From the NCBI GenBank assembly GCA_021799275.1, contig JAJZAT010000015.1:1-64000 (forward strand): a stretch of 64,000 nt of DNA, in the 5' to 3' direction. A model generated the notes under the pieces. It was not told where the DNA came from. It saw nothing but the letters and a program-made list of their open reading frames with translations, and ran no database searches. The position numbers and the translations under genes are program-made. How positions within the stretch are numbered: the first letter of the stretch is position 1; every line of letters starts with the position of its first letter. This DNA comes from Bacillota bacterium. GTDB taxonomy: Bacteria > Bacillota > Sulfobacillia > JAJZYS01 > JAJYTV01. Shown one piece after another: positions 9,092-17,923 of this stretch.

Positions 9092-9280
9092 CGCCGGTGG
9101 CTCGCGGGGCGGTCGGGGCGGAGGAGGATCGGCCGCAGGCCTGCGCACCTCCACCCATCGTACGCCCAGCCAAGACCATGGTGTCCTCGGAGCAAGGGTA
9201 CACCCGCCTGCTCTTTGGGCGGTAAACTGAGCTGATGAACCCAGCACCTTGCAGACCTGCCGTACGGGAGGGAAAGCCCT

Positions 9281-11317
9281 ATGCGGTCTTGGGCCCTGAT
9301 CGCCTTGACGGCCGCTTCCGCCTTGGCCCTGGTGGCCTGCGGCACCGGCCCCAGCCCCGCGGCCGCTCCCAAGGCACCCGCCCTTGCTTCGCAGGCGCGG
9401 GTGAAACTTGCGGACCGGCTGTTCGTCGCCGCTCCGACGGCGATCCAGTTCACCTCGAGCGAAGTCGGCTATGTGCTGCGGCCCACCACCGACTACAGCG
9501 TGGGCGGCGGGGTTCTGCTGAGGACGGATGACGGCGGAGGGAGCTGGCGGTCCAGCGCGCTTCCAAAGGGCTTCATGTTCCAAGGCATGCGCTTTTTCAC
9601 CCCCCAGGACGGCGTCCTGTTCGGTCAGGACACGGCCTGCGGCCTGGTGCAGCCGAATTGCCTCGGGGTCATCTTCTGGACGGGAGACGGCGGCGCGAAC
9701 TTCCGTGAGGTGCTGCGCACACCGGATGCGCTCTTCGGCGCAAGCGCCGCCTGGAGCGGCACCGGCGGCTGGCTCAGCGCCTCGAACCTTTGCACGGGTT
9801 CCTGCGCGACTGAGACCACCCTTTACGGCACATCGGACGGCGGGCTGCACTGGTCCGCCCTAGCGCAGACGTCGGCCCCGGGCTTCGCTCTGCTTGCCAC
9901 CGGCGACGGGCGGACGGGCTACGGGCTCCAGGGCGGCGATGTCGTCAAGACGACCGACGGGGGCCATTCCTTCTCGCCCGTCGCCAGCCTGGCGAGCGAC
10001 CACGCGGGGCCGATCAGCGCCGTCTCGGGATCCCTGCAGCAGATTTCCGGCGGACCCACCTATGTCACGGCCTGCGACGGCGGCGCCGCGAACGGTGGCT
10101 GCATGAACTACGTCTACCGCTCCGACACGGGCGCCGCTCCCTACCGGACGGTCTGGTCCCGCTACTGCACCGACCAGACCGCCGTGCACATGTCGAGCGC
10201 GAATTCAGGCGTCCTCGTCCTGATGGGCACGACCGCCTGCGGTCCAGGCGGAGGCCTTGGCATCGCGTCGAACATCGTCCTCGCCACCGGCGACGGCTTG
10301 CGCACGACGCGCCTCGCCTACAGCTTCCCGGGCAGTGTGGACGCGGTGCAGTTCCTGAACCTGGAGGACGGCTGGGCGGTCGGCACCGGCGCCCAGTGCT
10401 ACGCTTCCGTGTGCCCCATGCTGGTCTACCGGACGACGGACGGCGGACTCAACTGGAAGCCGACCGCTCCGCCGCAGGGGCCGCTCGGCGCGATCGCCCG
10501 CGCGCCCCGCGGGTCTTATTACGGCATCGGCACAGCGCTTGATCCCTGGGCGCTGCTCGCGAGTTCGACGGGACGAACCTGGCACAAGGTCGGGGAAATC
10601 CCGAAACTCTCCGAGGGCCTCGTGTCGGCGGGACAACTCCAGTTCGCCTCCAGGCGGCAGGGCTACCTCCTCCTGCCGAACGGCTACGGCCTCTACAGGA
10701 CCCAAAACGGCGGGGAAAGCTGGTCCGCGGTCGCCGCGCCGCAGGGCGGAGCTGTCGTGGCGATGTCCTTCCTCCGTCCGGACCTCGGCTATCTTCTCAC
10801 GCAGAGCGGCATGGGTTGTCCCATCGCGACGCCCTGCCGCGACGCTGTATCCATGACGCGAGACGGTGGGCGACGGTTCACGCAGGTCACGAAGCTGCCG
10901 AAGGACGTTTTCTTCTCCTCGATCGCCTTTGTCAGCCGCAGCGTCGGCTACGCGCTCGGGCTCTGTCCCGTCGGGCGGAAGTGCGGGCCGAGGACGCCGC
11001 TCTGGCAGACGGCGGACAGCGGCGCCCACTGGCGGCAGCTGAGTCTTAGACTGCCGCAGACCGGGTTCGGCGGCTATATCTACCCGTCGCCGGGCGGCTA
11101 CGCCGTCGCGGTCTTCAGCGATGGCTTCGCCGTCCTGGTTCCCGGAGCGGGATGGCGGTCGGTCGAGGTCGAGTCCTCACCGCCCGGCGCGACACCGCCG
11201 ATCGGCACCCCGGGGCTCGGGGGCATCGTGCCCGGGCGCAGCCGGGCGCTCGTCTCCCTCTCGGGCGTCGGGGTCTTTGAGGCGAGCTACGCGGGAGCAG
11301 GGTGGACGAGGCCCTGA
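9281..11317 (+). CDS. Lipoprotein beta-propeller, Ycf48/BNR-like repeats
   Basis: The product (678 residues) starts with a lipoprotein signal and lipobox LVAC, so it is anchored outside the membrane. The mature part repeats the T-D-G-G-x-x-W motif of sialidase/BNR and Ycf48-like propellers, for example TDDGGGSW near residue 81, SDGGLHW, TTDGGLNW and TQNGGESW, each followed by a strand and turn. About seven such units fit one or two propeller rings. These proteins bind partners or glycans; no sialidase catalytic residues are seen. Several cysteine pairs suit an extracellular protein. The start ATG follows GGGAGGGAAAG. Its role is unknown. Confidence 0.8.
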   Translation: MRSWALIALTAASALALVACGTGPSPAAAPKAPALASQARVKLADRLFVAAPTAIQFTSSEVGYVLRPTTDYSVGGGVLLRTDDGGGSWRSSALPKGFMFQGMRFFTPQDGVLFGQDTACGLVQPNCLGVIFWTGDGGANFREVLRTPDALFGASAAWSGTGGWLSASNLCTGSCATETTLYGTSDGGLHWSALAQTSAPGFALLATGDGRTGYGLQGGDVVKTTDGGHSFSPVASLASDHAGPISAVSGSLQQISGGPTYVTACDGGAANGGCMNYVYRSDTGAAPYRTVWSRYCTDQTAVHMSSANSGVLVLMGTTACGPGGGLGIASNIVLATGDGLRTTRLAYSFPGSVDAVQFLNLEDGWAVGTGAQCYASVCPMLVYRTTDGGLNWKPTAPPQGPLGAIARAPRGSYYGIGTALDPWALLASSTGRTWHKVGEIPKLSEGLVSAGQLQFASRRQGYLLLPNGYGLYRTQNGGESWSAVAAPQGGAVVAMSFLRPDLGYLLTQSGMGCPIATPCRDAVSMTRDGGRRFTQVTKLPKDVFFSSIAFVSRSVGYALGLCPVGRKCGPRTPLWQTADSGAHWRQLSLRLPQTGFGGYIYPSPGGYAVAVFSDGFAVLVPGAGWRSVEVESSPPGATPPIGTPGLGGIVPGRSRALVSLSGVGVFEASYAGAGWTRP

Positions 11318-11372
11318 AGTAGGGCAGGAGGCGAATCTACAGGCTCGAAACCGCCTCTGGGAGGGGGAGACC

Positions 11373-11531
11373 GTGCTCGTCGTCACGTTCCTCTTGATGC
11401 TCGTGGTCGCGGTCGCCGTGACCCTGTCGCTGCGAACCGAGCGCATGCGCGAGATGCAGGCGCAGATCGACGAGCTGCGTAAGGCCTTGGAGGAGCTCAC
11501 GCGGCGCATGGACGCTGGCGGCCAGGTCTAG
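11373..11531 (+). CDS. Small membrane-anchored coiled-coil protein, 52 residues
   Basis: The GTG at 11373 follows GAGGGGGAG. The product is one membrane helix (residues 2-20, VVTFLLMLVVAVAV) and then a charged heptad-like segment (RMREMQAQIDELRKALEEL) that should form a short coiled coil in the cytoplasm. It resembles small LapA- or DUF-type membrane scaffolds, but no family can be named. The stop overlaps the stop of the convergent gene by a few bases. Confidence 0.6.
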   Translation: MLVVTFLLMLVVAVAVTLSLRTERMREMQAQIDELRKALEELTRRMDAGGQV

Positions 11532-11842
11532 CCTCCCGCGGTCCCGCCCGTGGGCCTCAGATCGCCCCATGCCACGACCACAAGCGCCTCGACGCCGGAA
11601 GGGTACCGCTGCAGCTGGCATACGTAGACCGGTGTCGCGCCCGCAGGCAGAGGCAGGAGGGTGCCACCTGGCTCCCGCGGAGCCAGGACCACTTCCTCGA
11701 GGGCCGCGCCGGGCGCGGGAATAGCCGGGGATAAGCGCGCCACCAGCAGGTCGTCGCGTCCGAGCTGGGCTGTACGGCCCAAGATCAGGCAGGCGCTCTC
11801 CTTGCCGTTGCAGGCGAGCGTGTACGCTGGCGTTGCTTCCAC
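11528..11842 (-). CDS. Hypothetical protein of 104 residues
   Basis: The GTG start is preceded by GAAGGAGG at ideal spacing, which is the main evidence that this short frame is real. The product contains two cysteines near the N-terminus (LACNGKESACL), is rich in beta-prone and proline residues, and ends in a glycine-rich tail. It has no signal peptide or membrane helix. It converges tail-to-tail with the 52-residue membrane protein. I do not recognise a family. Confidence 0.5.
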   Translation of the reverse strand: MEATPAYTLACNGKESACLILGRTAQLGRDDLLVARLSPAIPAPGAALEEVVLAPREPGGTLLPLPAGATPVYVCQLQRYPSGVEALVVVAWGDLRPTGGTAGG

Positions 11843-12066
11843 ATCCGCGCCTCCTTCGTGGGCCGGCGCAGTACCGTCCCGTCCTCCTTCTACGCTCGAG
11901 ACCCTCCGGGTGCTCCGGCCCATTGGTCCCAGGTCCAATCCGAAGCGGGTCGGAAGGCACTGGGGGAGCCAGCGTGGAAGGATGTTGCGGCGTGGGAGGA
12001 TCCTGATCCAGGCTGCCCTTGGGCATTGTCCCTTTCCGAAGAACAGCAGCAGGGAGTGACGAGCAG

Positions 12067-13362
12067 ATGGAGGGTAGCAGAGCCCTAGCCGAAGACGCGG
12101 CCAGAGGCGCCGGGCGCGGGCACTGGGTTTCCATGTCGCGCGCGAGCGGCCTCGCGATCGTGGCGCTCGGACCGACGGTCGAGATCCGGCAGGATCCGCC
12201 GCGCGAGGGCACCGTGGTGCGCGAGGTGCAGGACGGAGTCCAGCGCGAATGGGCGGTGCCCGGCTGGCAGACCGCCTGGGCCCCTTCCGGAGCTCCCGTG
12301 GAGAACTTCGACTGGACGGGCGTCAGGCCGGTGGATGGCGTGACCCTCGAGGAGAAGCTCGAGGCTGTCACGCGCCTGCGCGAGCGCCTGCAGAACCGCG
12401 ACCCGCGCATCGTGCAGGTCATGGTGCGCTACCAGGAGTCCGTCGAGGACAGCCGCGTCGCGACCGACGCCTTCGACCGGCGCAGCCGCGTCGGACGGGT
12501 GCACTTCGCGGCGCACATCGTGGTGCACAAGGATGGCCGCACCGAGTACGAGTACCAGGGCAAGGGCGCTGTCGGCGGCTTCGAGCTCGCGTCGATCGAC
12601 GACGAGGAGATCGACCGCATGGTCGAGCGGGCGGTGCAGCTCCTGGACGCAGACCCGATTGACCCCGGCACCTACAGGGTCGTGACGACGCCGGAGGTGT
12701 CCGGCGTGCTTGCGCACGAGGCGTTCGGCCACGGCGTCGAGATGGATCTCTTTCTCTCGGATCGCGCCCGCTCGCAGCGCTACATCGGCCAGCGGGTAGG
12801 CAGCGACTTCGCGACGATCATCGACGATCCGGCCGTGCCCGGCGGCTTCGGCGGCTATCCCTTCGACGACGACGGGGAGCTTGCGAGTCCGCATGTCATC
12901 CTGGATCACGGCATCCTGATGGGCGGCCTTGCGGATGCCGACGCGGCCATGGCCCTCCACGCCCGCGGTGGCAACGGCAGGCGTCAGGACTACAGCCGCA
13001 AGGTCTACCCGCGCATGACCAACACCTACTTCCAGCCCGGCACGAGCACCCCGGAGGAGCTCGTCGCGGGGGTCGAGCGAGGCGTCTACCTGCACCGCGT
13101 CGAGTCCGGCATGGAGGATCCCCGCAACTGGGGCCTGCAGATCACCTGCCACTACGGCGAGGAGATCCGCGACGGCCGCCTGACCGGCAAGCTCTACCGC
13201 ACGTTGGGCATGACGGGATACGTCCCCGACGTGCTGCACAGCATCGACGGCGCCGCGAACGACTTCGCGATGTGGCCCGGCCACTGCGGGAAGGGGTGGA
13301 AGGAATGGGTGACCAACGGGACGGGCGGACCGCACCTGCGCATGACCGCGAGGCTGGGATGA
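12067..13362 (+). CDS. tldD: TldD-family metalloprotease subunit
   Basis: The 431-residue protein has the TldD signature: a HEAFGH metal-binding motif (H217, E218, H222), and downstream GLADADAAM and PRMTNTYF strands typical of the family. TldD pairs with TldE (PmbA). In E. coli the heterodimer makes a zinc protease that trims microcin B17 leader peptide and the CcdA antitoxin. Here the tldE partner starts within the stop codon (ATGA overlap), so the two are translated together. The natural substrate is unknown; no obvious RiPP precursor lies beside it. Confidence 0.92.
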   Translation: MEGSRALAEDAARGAGRGHWVSMSRASGLAIVALGPTVEIRQDPPREGTVVREVQDGVQREWAVPGWQTAWAPSGAPVENFDWTGVRPVDGVTLEEKLEAVTRLRERLQNRDPRIVQVMVRYQESVEDSRVATDAFDRRSRVGRVHFAAHIVVHKDGRTEYEYQGKGAVGGFELASIDDEEIDRMVERAVQLLDADPIDPGTYRVVTTPEVSGVLAHEAFGHGVEMDLFLSDRARSQRYIGQRVGSDFATIIDDPAVPGGFGGYPFDDDGELASPHVILDHGILMGGLADADAAMALHARGGNGRRQDYSRKVYPRMTNTYFQPGTSTPEELVAGVERGVYLHRVESGMEDPRNWGLQITCHYGEEIRDGRLTGKLYRTLGMTGYVPDVLHSIDGAANDFAMWPGHCGKGWKEWVTNGTGGPHLRMTARLG

Positions 13363-14621
13363 GCGTCGGGCTGCCCCGGGAGGCGCAGGAAGCCTCCGAG
13401 TGGGTTCTCACCAGCACCGAGGCCGAGGAGACGCAGCTCTACTGGCGCCTTGGCGAACTGCACGCCGAGCGCTCGGTGGAGACCTTGGACCATGAACTCC
13501 TGCTCTACCGGGACGTCGACGGCCAGCGTGGGTCTGCGTCCGCCTTCCTCGTCGGGGACGAGGGGGATGGAGAACGCGTCAGGACTGCCCTCACGGCCGC
13601 CTCGCTCGCCCTGAACCCGCCATATCGCCTGCCCGAGGGCCCCGCGAGCTACCCCGCGATCGCGCTGGGCGCCGAACGCATGCCGGACCGCGACGAACTC
13701 GTCGCCTGGCAGGCGAAGGTGCGCAAAGAGATCGAAAGCGCCGGCGCGAAGGCGTCGCATCTCGAGATCTTCGCCAGTCGGCACAAGTCCAGCGTCGAGG
13801 CCTCGAACGGCCGCAGCCACGCCTGGCGGGGCGACCGCTACCTCCTGGATCTCGTGGTCGCGGCGGGCGAAGGCGACGCATCGACGGAGTTCCGGCTGAT
13901 GCGGGAGTCGAGGCTGCTCGACGGGCTCCTGCCCGACGCAGTCCTCGAGCGGGCGATCCAGGCGGTGCGGGATCGCGGCCGGGCCACCCTGCCCCCGACC
14001 GGACGGATGGCGGTCGTGCTGCCGGCAAGCGAGCTCGCGACCCTTCTCATGGCCATCTCCGTACACACGAACGGGCAGTACCTCGTCACGGGCATGCTGC
14101 AGAAGAAGGTCGGCGAAGCGCTGATCGAAGCCGAGGGAGACCCGATCACCATCACCGGCGACCCGACCCTGCCGTACGCCGTCGCATCCACCCCGACCGA
14201 CCGCTCGACGGTGCCTGGGCGGCCCCTGCCGCTTCTTGAGGGCGGCGTGATCCGGAACATGCATACCGACCACCAGTTCGCGGCCTACCTCGGTGTCGAG
14301 CCGACCGGCCCCGTCGGGACGCTCGTGTGGGCGCCGGGCACGTCCAGCGCCGTAGACCTCCTCACCGATGGACCGGTCCTCGAAGTGCTGGCGTTCTCCG
14401 CCAACATGCCCGATCCGATGACGGGCGCCTTCGCGGCCGAGATCAAGATGGGCTACCTGCACCGCGGCGGCGAGCGCGTCCCCATCGCTCAGGGCAGTGT
14501 GACGGGCAACGTCTTCGAGGCCCTCAGGCGCTGTCGCCTGTCGCGGGAGACGGAACAGGACAAGGGCTATTTCGGACCGGCCATGGTCCGCTTCGAACAG
14601 CTGCAGGTGGCTGGAGCCTGA
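13359..14621 (+). CDS. pmbA: TldE/PmbA-family subunit
   Basis: This 420-residue protein is the non-catalytic partner of TldD. It has the same fold in its C-terminal half (SANMPDPMTGAF, GYLHRGG, then GSVTGNVFEALRR) but no HExxxH motif, as expected for TldE. The N-terminal half has an ASNGRSHAWRG-type region common to PmbA homologues. The start overlaps the tldD stop by four bases, which should give equimolar synthesis. A strong hairpin lies six bases after its stop and probably ends this two-gene operon. Confidence 0.9.
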   Translation: MSVGLPREAQEASEWVLTSTEAEETQLYWRLGELHAERSVETLDHELLLYRDVDGQRGSASAFLVGDEGDGERVRTALTAASLALNPPYRLPEGPASYPAIALGAERMPDRDELVAWQAKVRKEIESAGAKASHLEIFASRHKSSVEASNGRSHAWRGDRYLLDLVVAAGEGDASTEFRLMRESRLLDGLLPDAVLERAIQAVRDRGRATLPPTGRMAVVLPASELATLLMAISVHTNGQYLVTGMLQKKVGEALIEAEGDPITITGDPTLPYAVASTPTDRSTVPGRPLPLLEGGVIRNMHTDHQFAAYLGVEPTGPVGTLVWAPGTSSAVDLLTDGPVLEVLAFSANMPDPMTGAFAAEIKMGYLHRGGERVPIAQGSVTGNVFEALRRCRLSRETEQDKGYFGPAMVRFEQLQVAGA

Positions 14622-14626
14622 TGACG

Positions 14627-14654
14627 GCGGGGCGCCCCGGACGGGGCGCCCCGC
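14627..14654 (+). terminator. Perfect 12-bp hairpin after tldE
   Basis: GCGGGGCGCCCC and GGGGCGCCCCGC pair perfectly around a 4-base loop, six bases after the pmbA stop. A T-run appears only some 15 bases later. Confidence 0.7.
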
Positions 14655-14783
14655 TGGCCTAGAGGGAGGTTTTCGGCGCGTCATGCGAAAGGAGTAAATC
14701 GGAGACACTTTCCGGCCGCCGGGCTGTCGCGGCGGAAGTCCGCCGCCGCGGTCGCCCTCGGGCCGATGGGGGAGGGACTCTTG

Positions 14784-15893
14784 ATGGCCAAGGCAGAGCC
14801 GAAGGACCAGCGGTGCCGGGCGATCCAGGTGACACCTGGCAAGGCGCACAGCGCGAGACTTGGCGAGGAGCCCTACGCGAAGCCGACGCAGGGCGAGATC
14901 GGGCTCAAGGTGCTGCTCGTGGGCATCTGCGGCACCGACGCCGAAATCGAGGCGGGCCTCTACGGCGAGGCGCCGCCAGGCGAAGACCACCTTGTGCCTG
15001 GGCACGAGTCGCTCTGCGAGGTGGAGGACGTGGGCCCGGGGGTCACGGGGTTCAAACCCGGCGACCTCGTCGTGCCGATCGTGCGGCGGCCGTGCCCCGA
15101 GAACTGCGAGCCCTGCAGCCGAGGACGCTGGGACATGTGCCTCACGGGCGACTACGCGGAGCGCGGCATCGCAAAGCTCCACGGCATGCTCCGCGAGCAT
15201 CTCACGGACGAGGCGGGACACTGTGTCCTGCTGCCCGGTGACCTGCGCGATGTCGGCGTGCTGGTGGAGCCGCTCAGCATCGTCGAGAAAGCGATCGAGG
15301 AAACCATGCTGATCCAGCGCCGCACCGGTCTCGCGCCAAGGCGCGCCCTGGTCACCGGGGCTGGCCCGATCGGCCTCCTGGCGGCCATCTGCCTGCGCGG
15401 ACGCGGCATCGCCGTCGATGTGCTGGACCAGCGGCCCGCGGACAGTCCGAAGGCGGAGATCGCGCGCGCGGCGGGTGCCGGCTACATCGACGATTCGAAG
15501 ACGCCGCTCGAGCAGGCGACGGAAGGCACCCTCTACGACCTGGTGCTTGAGGCGAGCGGCTACGCCCCGCTGGTCTTCCGGGCTCTGCGCCGGCTCGGCC
15601 GCAATGGCGCCATGGTGCTGACCGGCGTCACCGCGGGCCACCACAAGATCGAGCTCGACGTCGACGCCCTCAACCAGGAGATGGTGCTCGAGAACCAGGT
15701 CCTGGTGGGATCGGTCAACGCCGCGCGCCAGCACTACGAGGCCGCCGTGCGCGACCTCAAGGCGTGGCAGGAGACGTTCCCCGGCCTCGCCGCGCGGCTG
15801 ATCACGGCGCGCCATCCGCTCTCGTCGTTCGAGGCCGCCCTGACCAAGGATCCTGACGGGATCAAGTCCGTGGTGGAGGTGGCGGGGCGGTGA
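14784..15893 (+). CDS. Zinc-dependent glucose 1-dehydrogenase-like enzyme
   Basis: The 369-residue medium-chain dehydrogenase resembles archaeal glucose dehydrogenases. Catalytic zinc ligands are C49 (GICGTD), H74 and E75 (GHES). A structural zinc site is formed by the four cysteines of the CPENCEPC...MC segment near residues 110-125. The Rossmann loop GAGPIGLLAA lies near residue 194. The C-terminal region matches the glucose-dehydrogenase C-domain, with LVGSVNAAR. These enzymes oxidise glucose or galactose to the lactone with NAD(P). The downstream glucoamylase starts inside its stop codon, which supports glucose as substrate. A start at ATG 14784 follows GGGGGAGGG. Confidence 0.85.
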   Translation: MAKAEPKDQRCRAIQVTPGKAHSARLGEEPYAKPTQGEIGLKVLLVGICGTDAEIEAGLYGEAPPGEDHLVPGHESLCEVEDVGPGVTGFKPGDLVVPIVRRPCPENCEPCSRGRWDMCLTGDYAERGIAKLHGMLREHLTDEAGHCVLLPGDLRDVGVLVEPLSIVEKAIEETMLIQRRTGLAPRRALVTGAGPIGLLAAICLRGRGIAVDVLDQRPADSPKAEIARAAGAGYIDDSKTPLEQATEGTLYDLVLEASGYAPLVFRALRRLGRNGAMVLTGVTAGHHKIELDVDALNQEMVLENQVLVGSVNAARQHYEAAVRDLKAWQETFPGLAARLITARHPLSSFEAALTKDPDGIKSVVEVAGR

Positions 15894-17716
15894 AGTTCTA
15901 CGGCTTCATCTCGAACGGCAGCACGGCGGCCTTGATCGACCCCTGGGGTTCGGTGGACTGGCTGCCTCTGCCCCGGTTCGACAGCCCGTCGGTCTTCACG
16001 CGCATGCTGGGCGGCGATGAGGCGGGGTCGTTCGCGATCGTGCCGCAGGGGACCTGCACGGCAAGGCAGGCGTACGAAGAGGGTACCAACATCCTGCGCA
16101 CCACTCTCACGTGCGAGGACGGCGAGCTCGAGATCATCGACTTCCTCTCGATCGGCCGCTCCGAACTGCGGCGGCTCGTGCGCAGCGATGTCCCGTTTGC
16201 CGTGCACCTCAGGCCCCGCTTCGGCTACGGGCTTGTCTCCCCGGCCATCTCGACGGACGGGACGGGCGTGCTGATGCGCAACCCGCTCGGCCAGGAGGCG
16301 CTGCTGTTCACGATCGGCGGCCACGGCAAGAACGGTGCCCTCGCGGAGGATCCCCTCTCGGGCGGCTGGCATCTGCCGAAAGGGCGCTACGACATCATCC
16401 TGCGCTATGTCGGTGACAGTCGCCGCGACCTCACCGAGACCGCGGCCGCCGTCCAGCAGGAGGCCCTGCAGGCCGAGCGGGACATCGCCTCGGAGGAGGA
16501 ACACCGCACCTACCGGCGCAACGTGCAGTATTGGCGCGACAGCACCCGCTCCACCTACCGCGGCCCGTATCGCGACGCGGTCGAGCGCTCGCTGCTCGTG
16601 CTGCGCGGTCTCACCTACCGGACCACCGGCGCCCTGATCGCCGCCCCGACCACGTCCCTGCCGGAGCTGCCCGGCGGCACCCGCCAGTGGGACTACCGCT
16701 TCTCCTGGGTCCGTGACGGGGCCTACAGCGCGGAGGCCCTGCTCGCGGCCGGCGACCACGTCGCCGCGCGGCGCTTCATCGAGTTCATGCTGGAGTGCGT
16801 CGACCTGCAGAGCAAGCCGTTCCAGGCCCCCTTCTTCCACGTCGACGGAACCCTGATCCGCGGCGAGCGCGACCTCGATTGGCTGCGCGGTTTCCTGGAC
16901 TCGCGTCCCTGCCGCGAGGGCAACGCCGCTACGGGCCAGCTTCAGCTCGATATCGAGGGCGACTTCCTCTGGGTCGTCTACCGCTACATCCAGGAGACAG
17001 GCGATGACGAAAGCCTCACGGCCTGGTGGCAGATGATCAAGGCGATGGTCGGCTGGGTCGCGGAGAACTGGCAGACGAAGGATGCGAGCCTCTGGGAGTT
17101 CCGCGGCCAGGATGCGGAGTATACGCACAGTAAGCTGATGTGCTGGGTGGCCTTGCGCTATGGTGGCGAACTCGCCGAACGCATCGGCGAGAAGGCGTAT
17201 GCCGAGCGCTGGCAGGCCGCGGCGGAGGCGGTCCACCAGGCGATCGAGCAGCACGGCTTCGACCGGGAGGCAGGCCACTACACGCAGGCCTTCGACGACG
17301 GTGGCAAGCTCGACGCGGCGCTCCTCATGCTGCCGCTCTACGGCTACTGCGACGCGGGTGATCCACGCTTTTCCGCGACGCTGGCCGCTATCGAGCGCGA
17401 GCTTGTGCACGGCCACTGGGTCTATCGCTACGCCACCGACATGCTCGGAACGGCCGCCTTCCCGTTCGTCCTCTCCACCTCGCACCTCGCCCGGGTCCAC
17501 ATCCTGCGGGGGGAACGGGAGCGCGCGCAGGAGTTGCTCCAGGGGCTCGTGCAAAGCGCGACCGACCTCGGCCTATTGGGCGAGCACTGCGACATGGAGT
17601 CTGGGAGTCCAAGAGGGAATTTCCCGCAGGCGTTCTCGCATCTCGGCATCGTCTTGGCGGCGATCGAGCTCGAGGCGGCAAGGGGCCGAAGCCGAGACCA
17701 CCAGGCCGGTCACTGA
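15890..17716 (+). CDS. GH15 glucoamylase/trehalase-like glycoside hydrolase
   Basis: The 608-residue protein has an N-terminal beta-sandwich and a C-terminal (alpha/alpha)6 barrel typical of bacterial GH15. It begins with the family opening FISNGSTAALIDPWGSVDW. The substrate loop RQWDYRFSWVRDG is near residue 264. The general acid is E403 in WEFRG and the base is E565 in GEHCD, just before GNFPQAFSH. It should release glucose from maltodextrins or trehalose. There is no signal peptide, so it acts inside the cell. The GTG start overlaps the dehydrogenase stop (GTGA), coupling glucose release to glucose oxidation. Confidence 0.92.
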   Translation: MKFYGFISNGSTAALIDPWGSVDWLPLPRFDSPSVFTRMLGGDEAGSFAIVPQGTCTARQAYEEGTNILRTTLTCEDGELEIIDFLSIGRSELRRLVRSDVPFAVHLRPRFGYGLVSPAISTDGTGVLMRNPLGQEALLFTIGGHGKNGALAEDPLSGGWHLPKGRYDIILRYVGDSRRDLTETAAAVQQEALQAERDIASEEEHRTYRRNVQYWRDSTRSTYRGPYRDAVERSLLVLRGLTYRTTGALIAAPTTSLPELPGGTRQWDYRFSWVRDGAYSAEALLAAGDHVAARRFIEFMLECVDLQSKPFQAPFFHVDGTLIRGERDLDWLRGFLDSRPCREGNAATGQLQLDIEGDFLWVVYRYIQETGDDESLTAWWQMIKAMVGWVAENWQTKDASLWEFRGQDAEYTHSKLMCWVALRYGGELAERIGEKAYAERWQAAAEAVHQAIEQHGFDREAGHYTQAFDDGGKLDAALLMLPLYGYCDAGDPRFSATLAAIERELVHGHWVYRYATDMLGTAAFPFVLSTSHLARVHILRGERERAQELLQGLVQSATDLGLLGEHCDMESGSPRGNFPQAFSHLGIVLAAIELEAARGRSRDHQAGH

Positions 17717-17923
17717 ACGAGGCTTAGGTATGGGCAGGAACTTGGCCGGCCGGCCGATGCGAACCGTGCGAGCGCAGCGCCGCAAGACCTGACGGCCACG
17801 CACGGGACCCGCCGCCTGCTCGACGGTCGAGGACTGGCCCCAGGTGCAATGGGACAGCACGGATGTTCGCGCTACGATGCTTGCAGAGGTGGCCCAGCGG
17901 GATTGGGCCGAGGGGGAATCTCC

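Noticed and set aside
13194-15815. Minus-strand open frame of 873 codons opposite tldE and the glucose dehydrogenase
   Set aside because: Shadow of genes with intact catalytic motifs on the plus strand; no family features.
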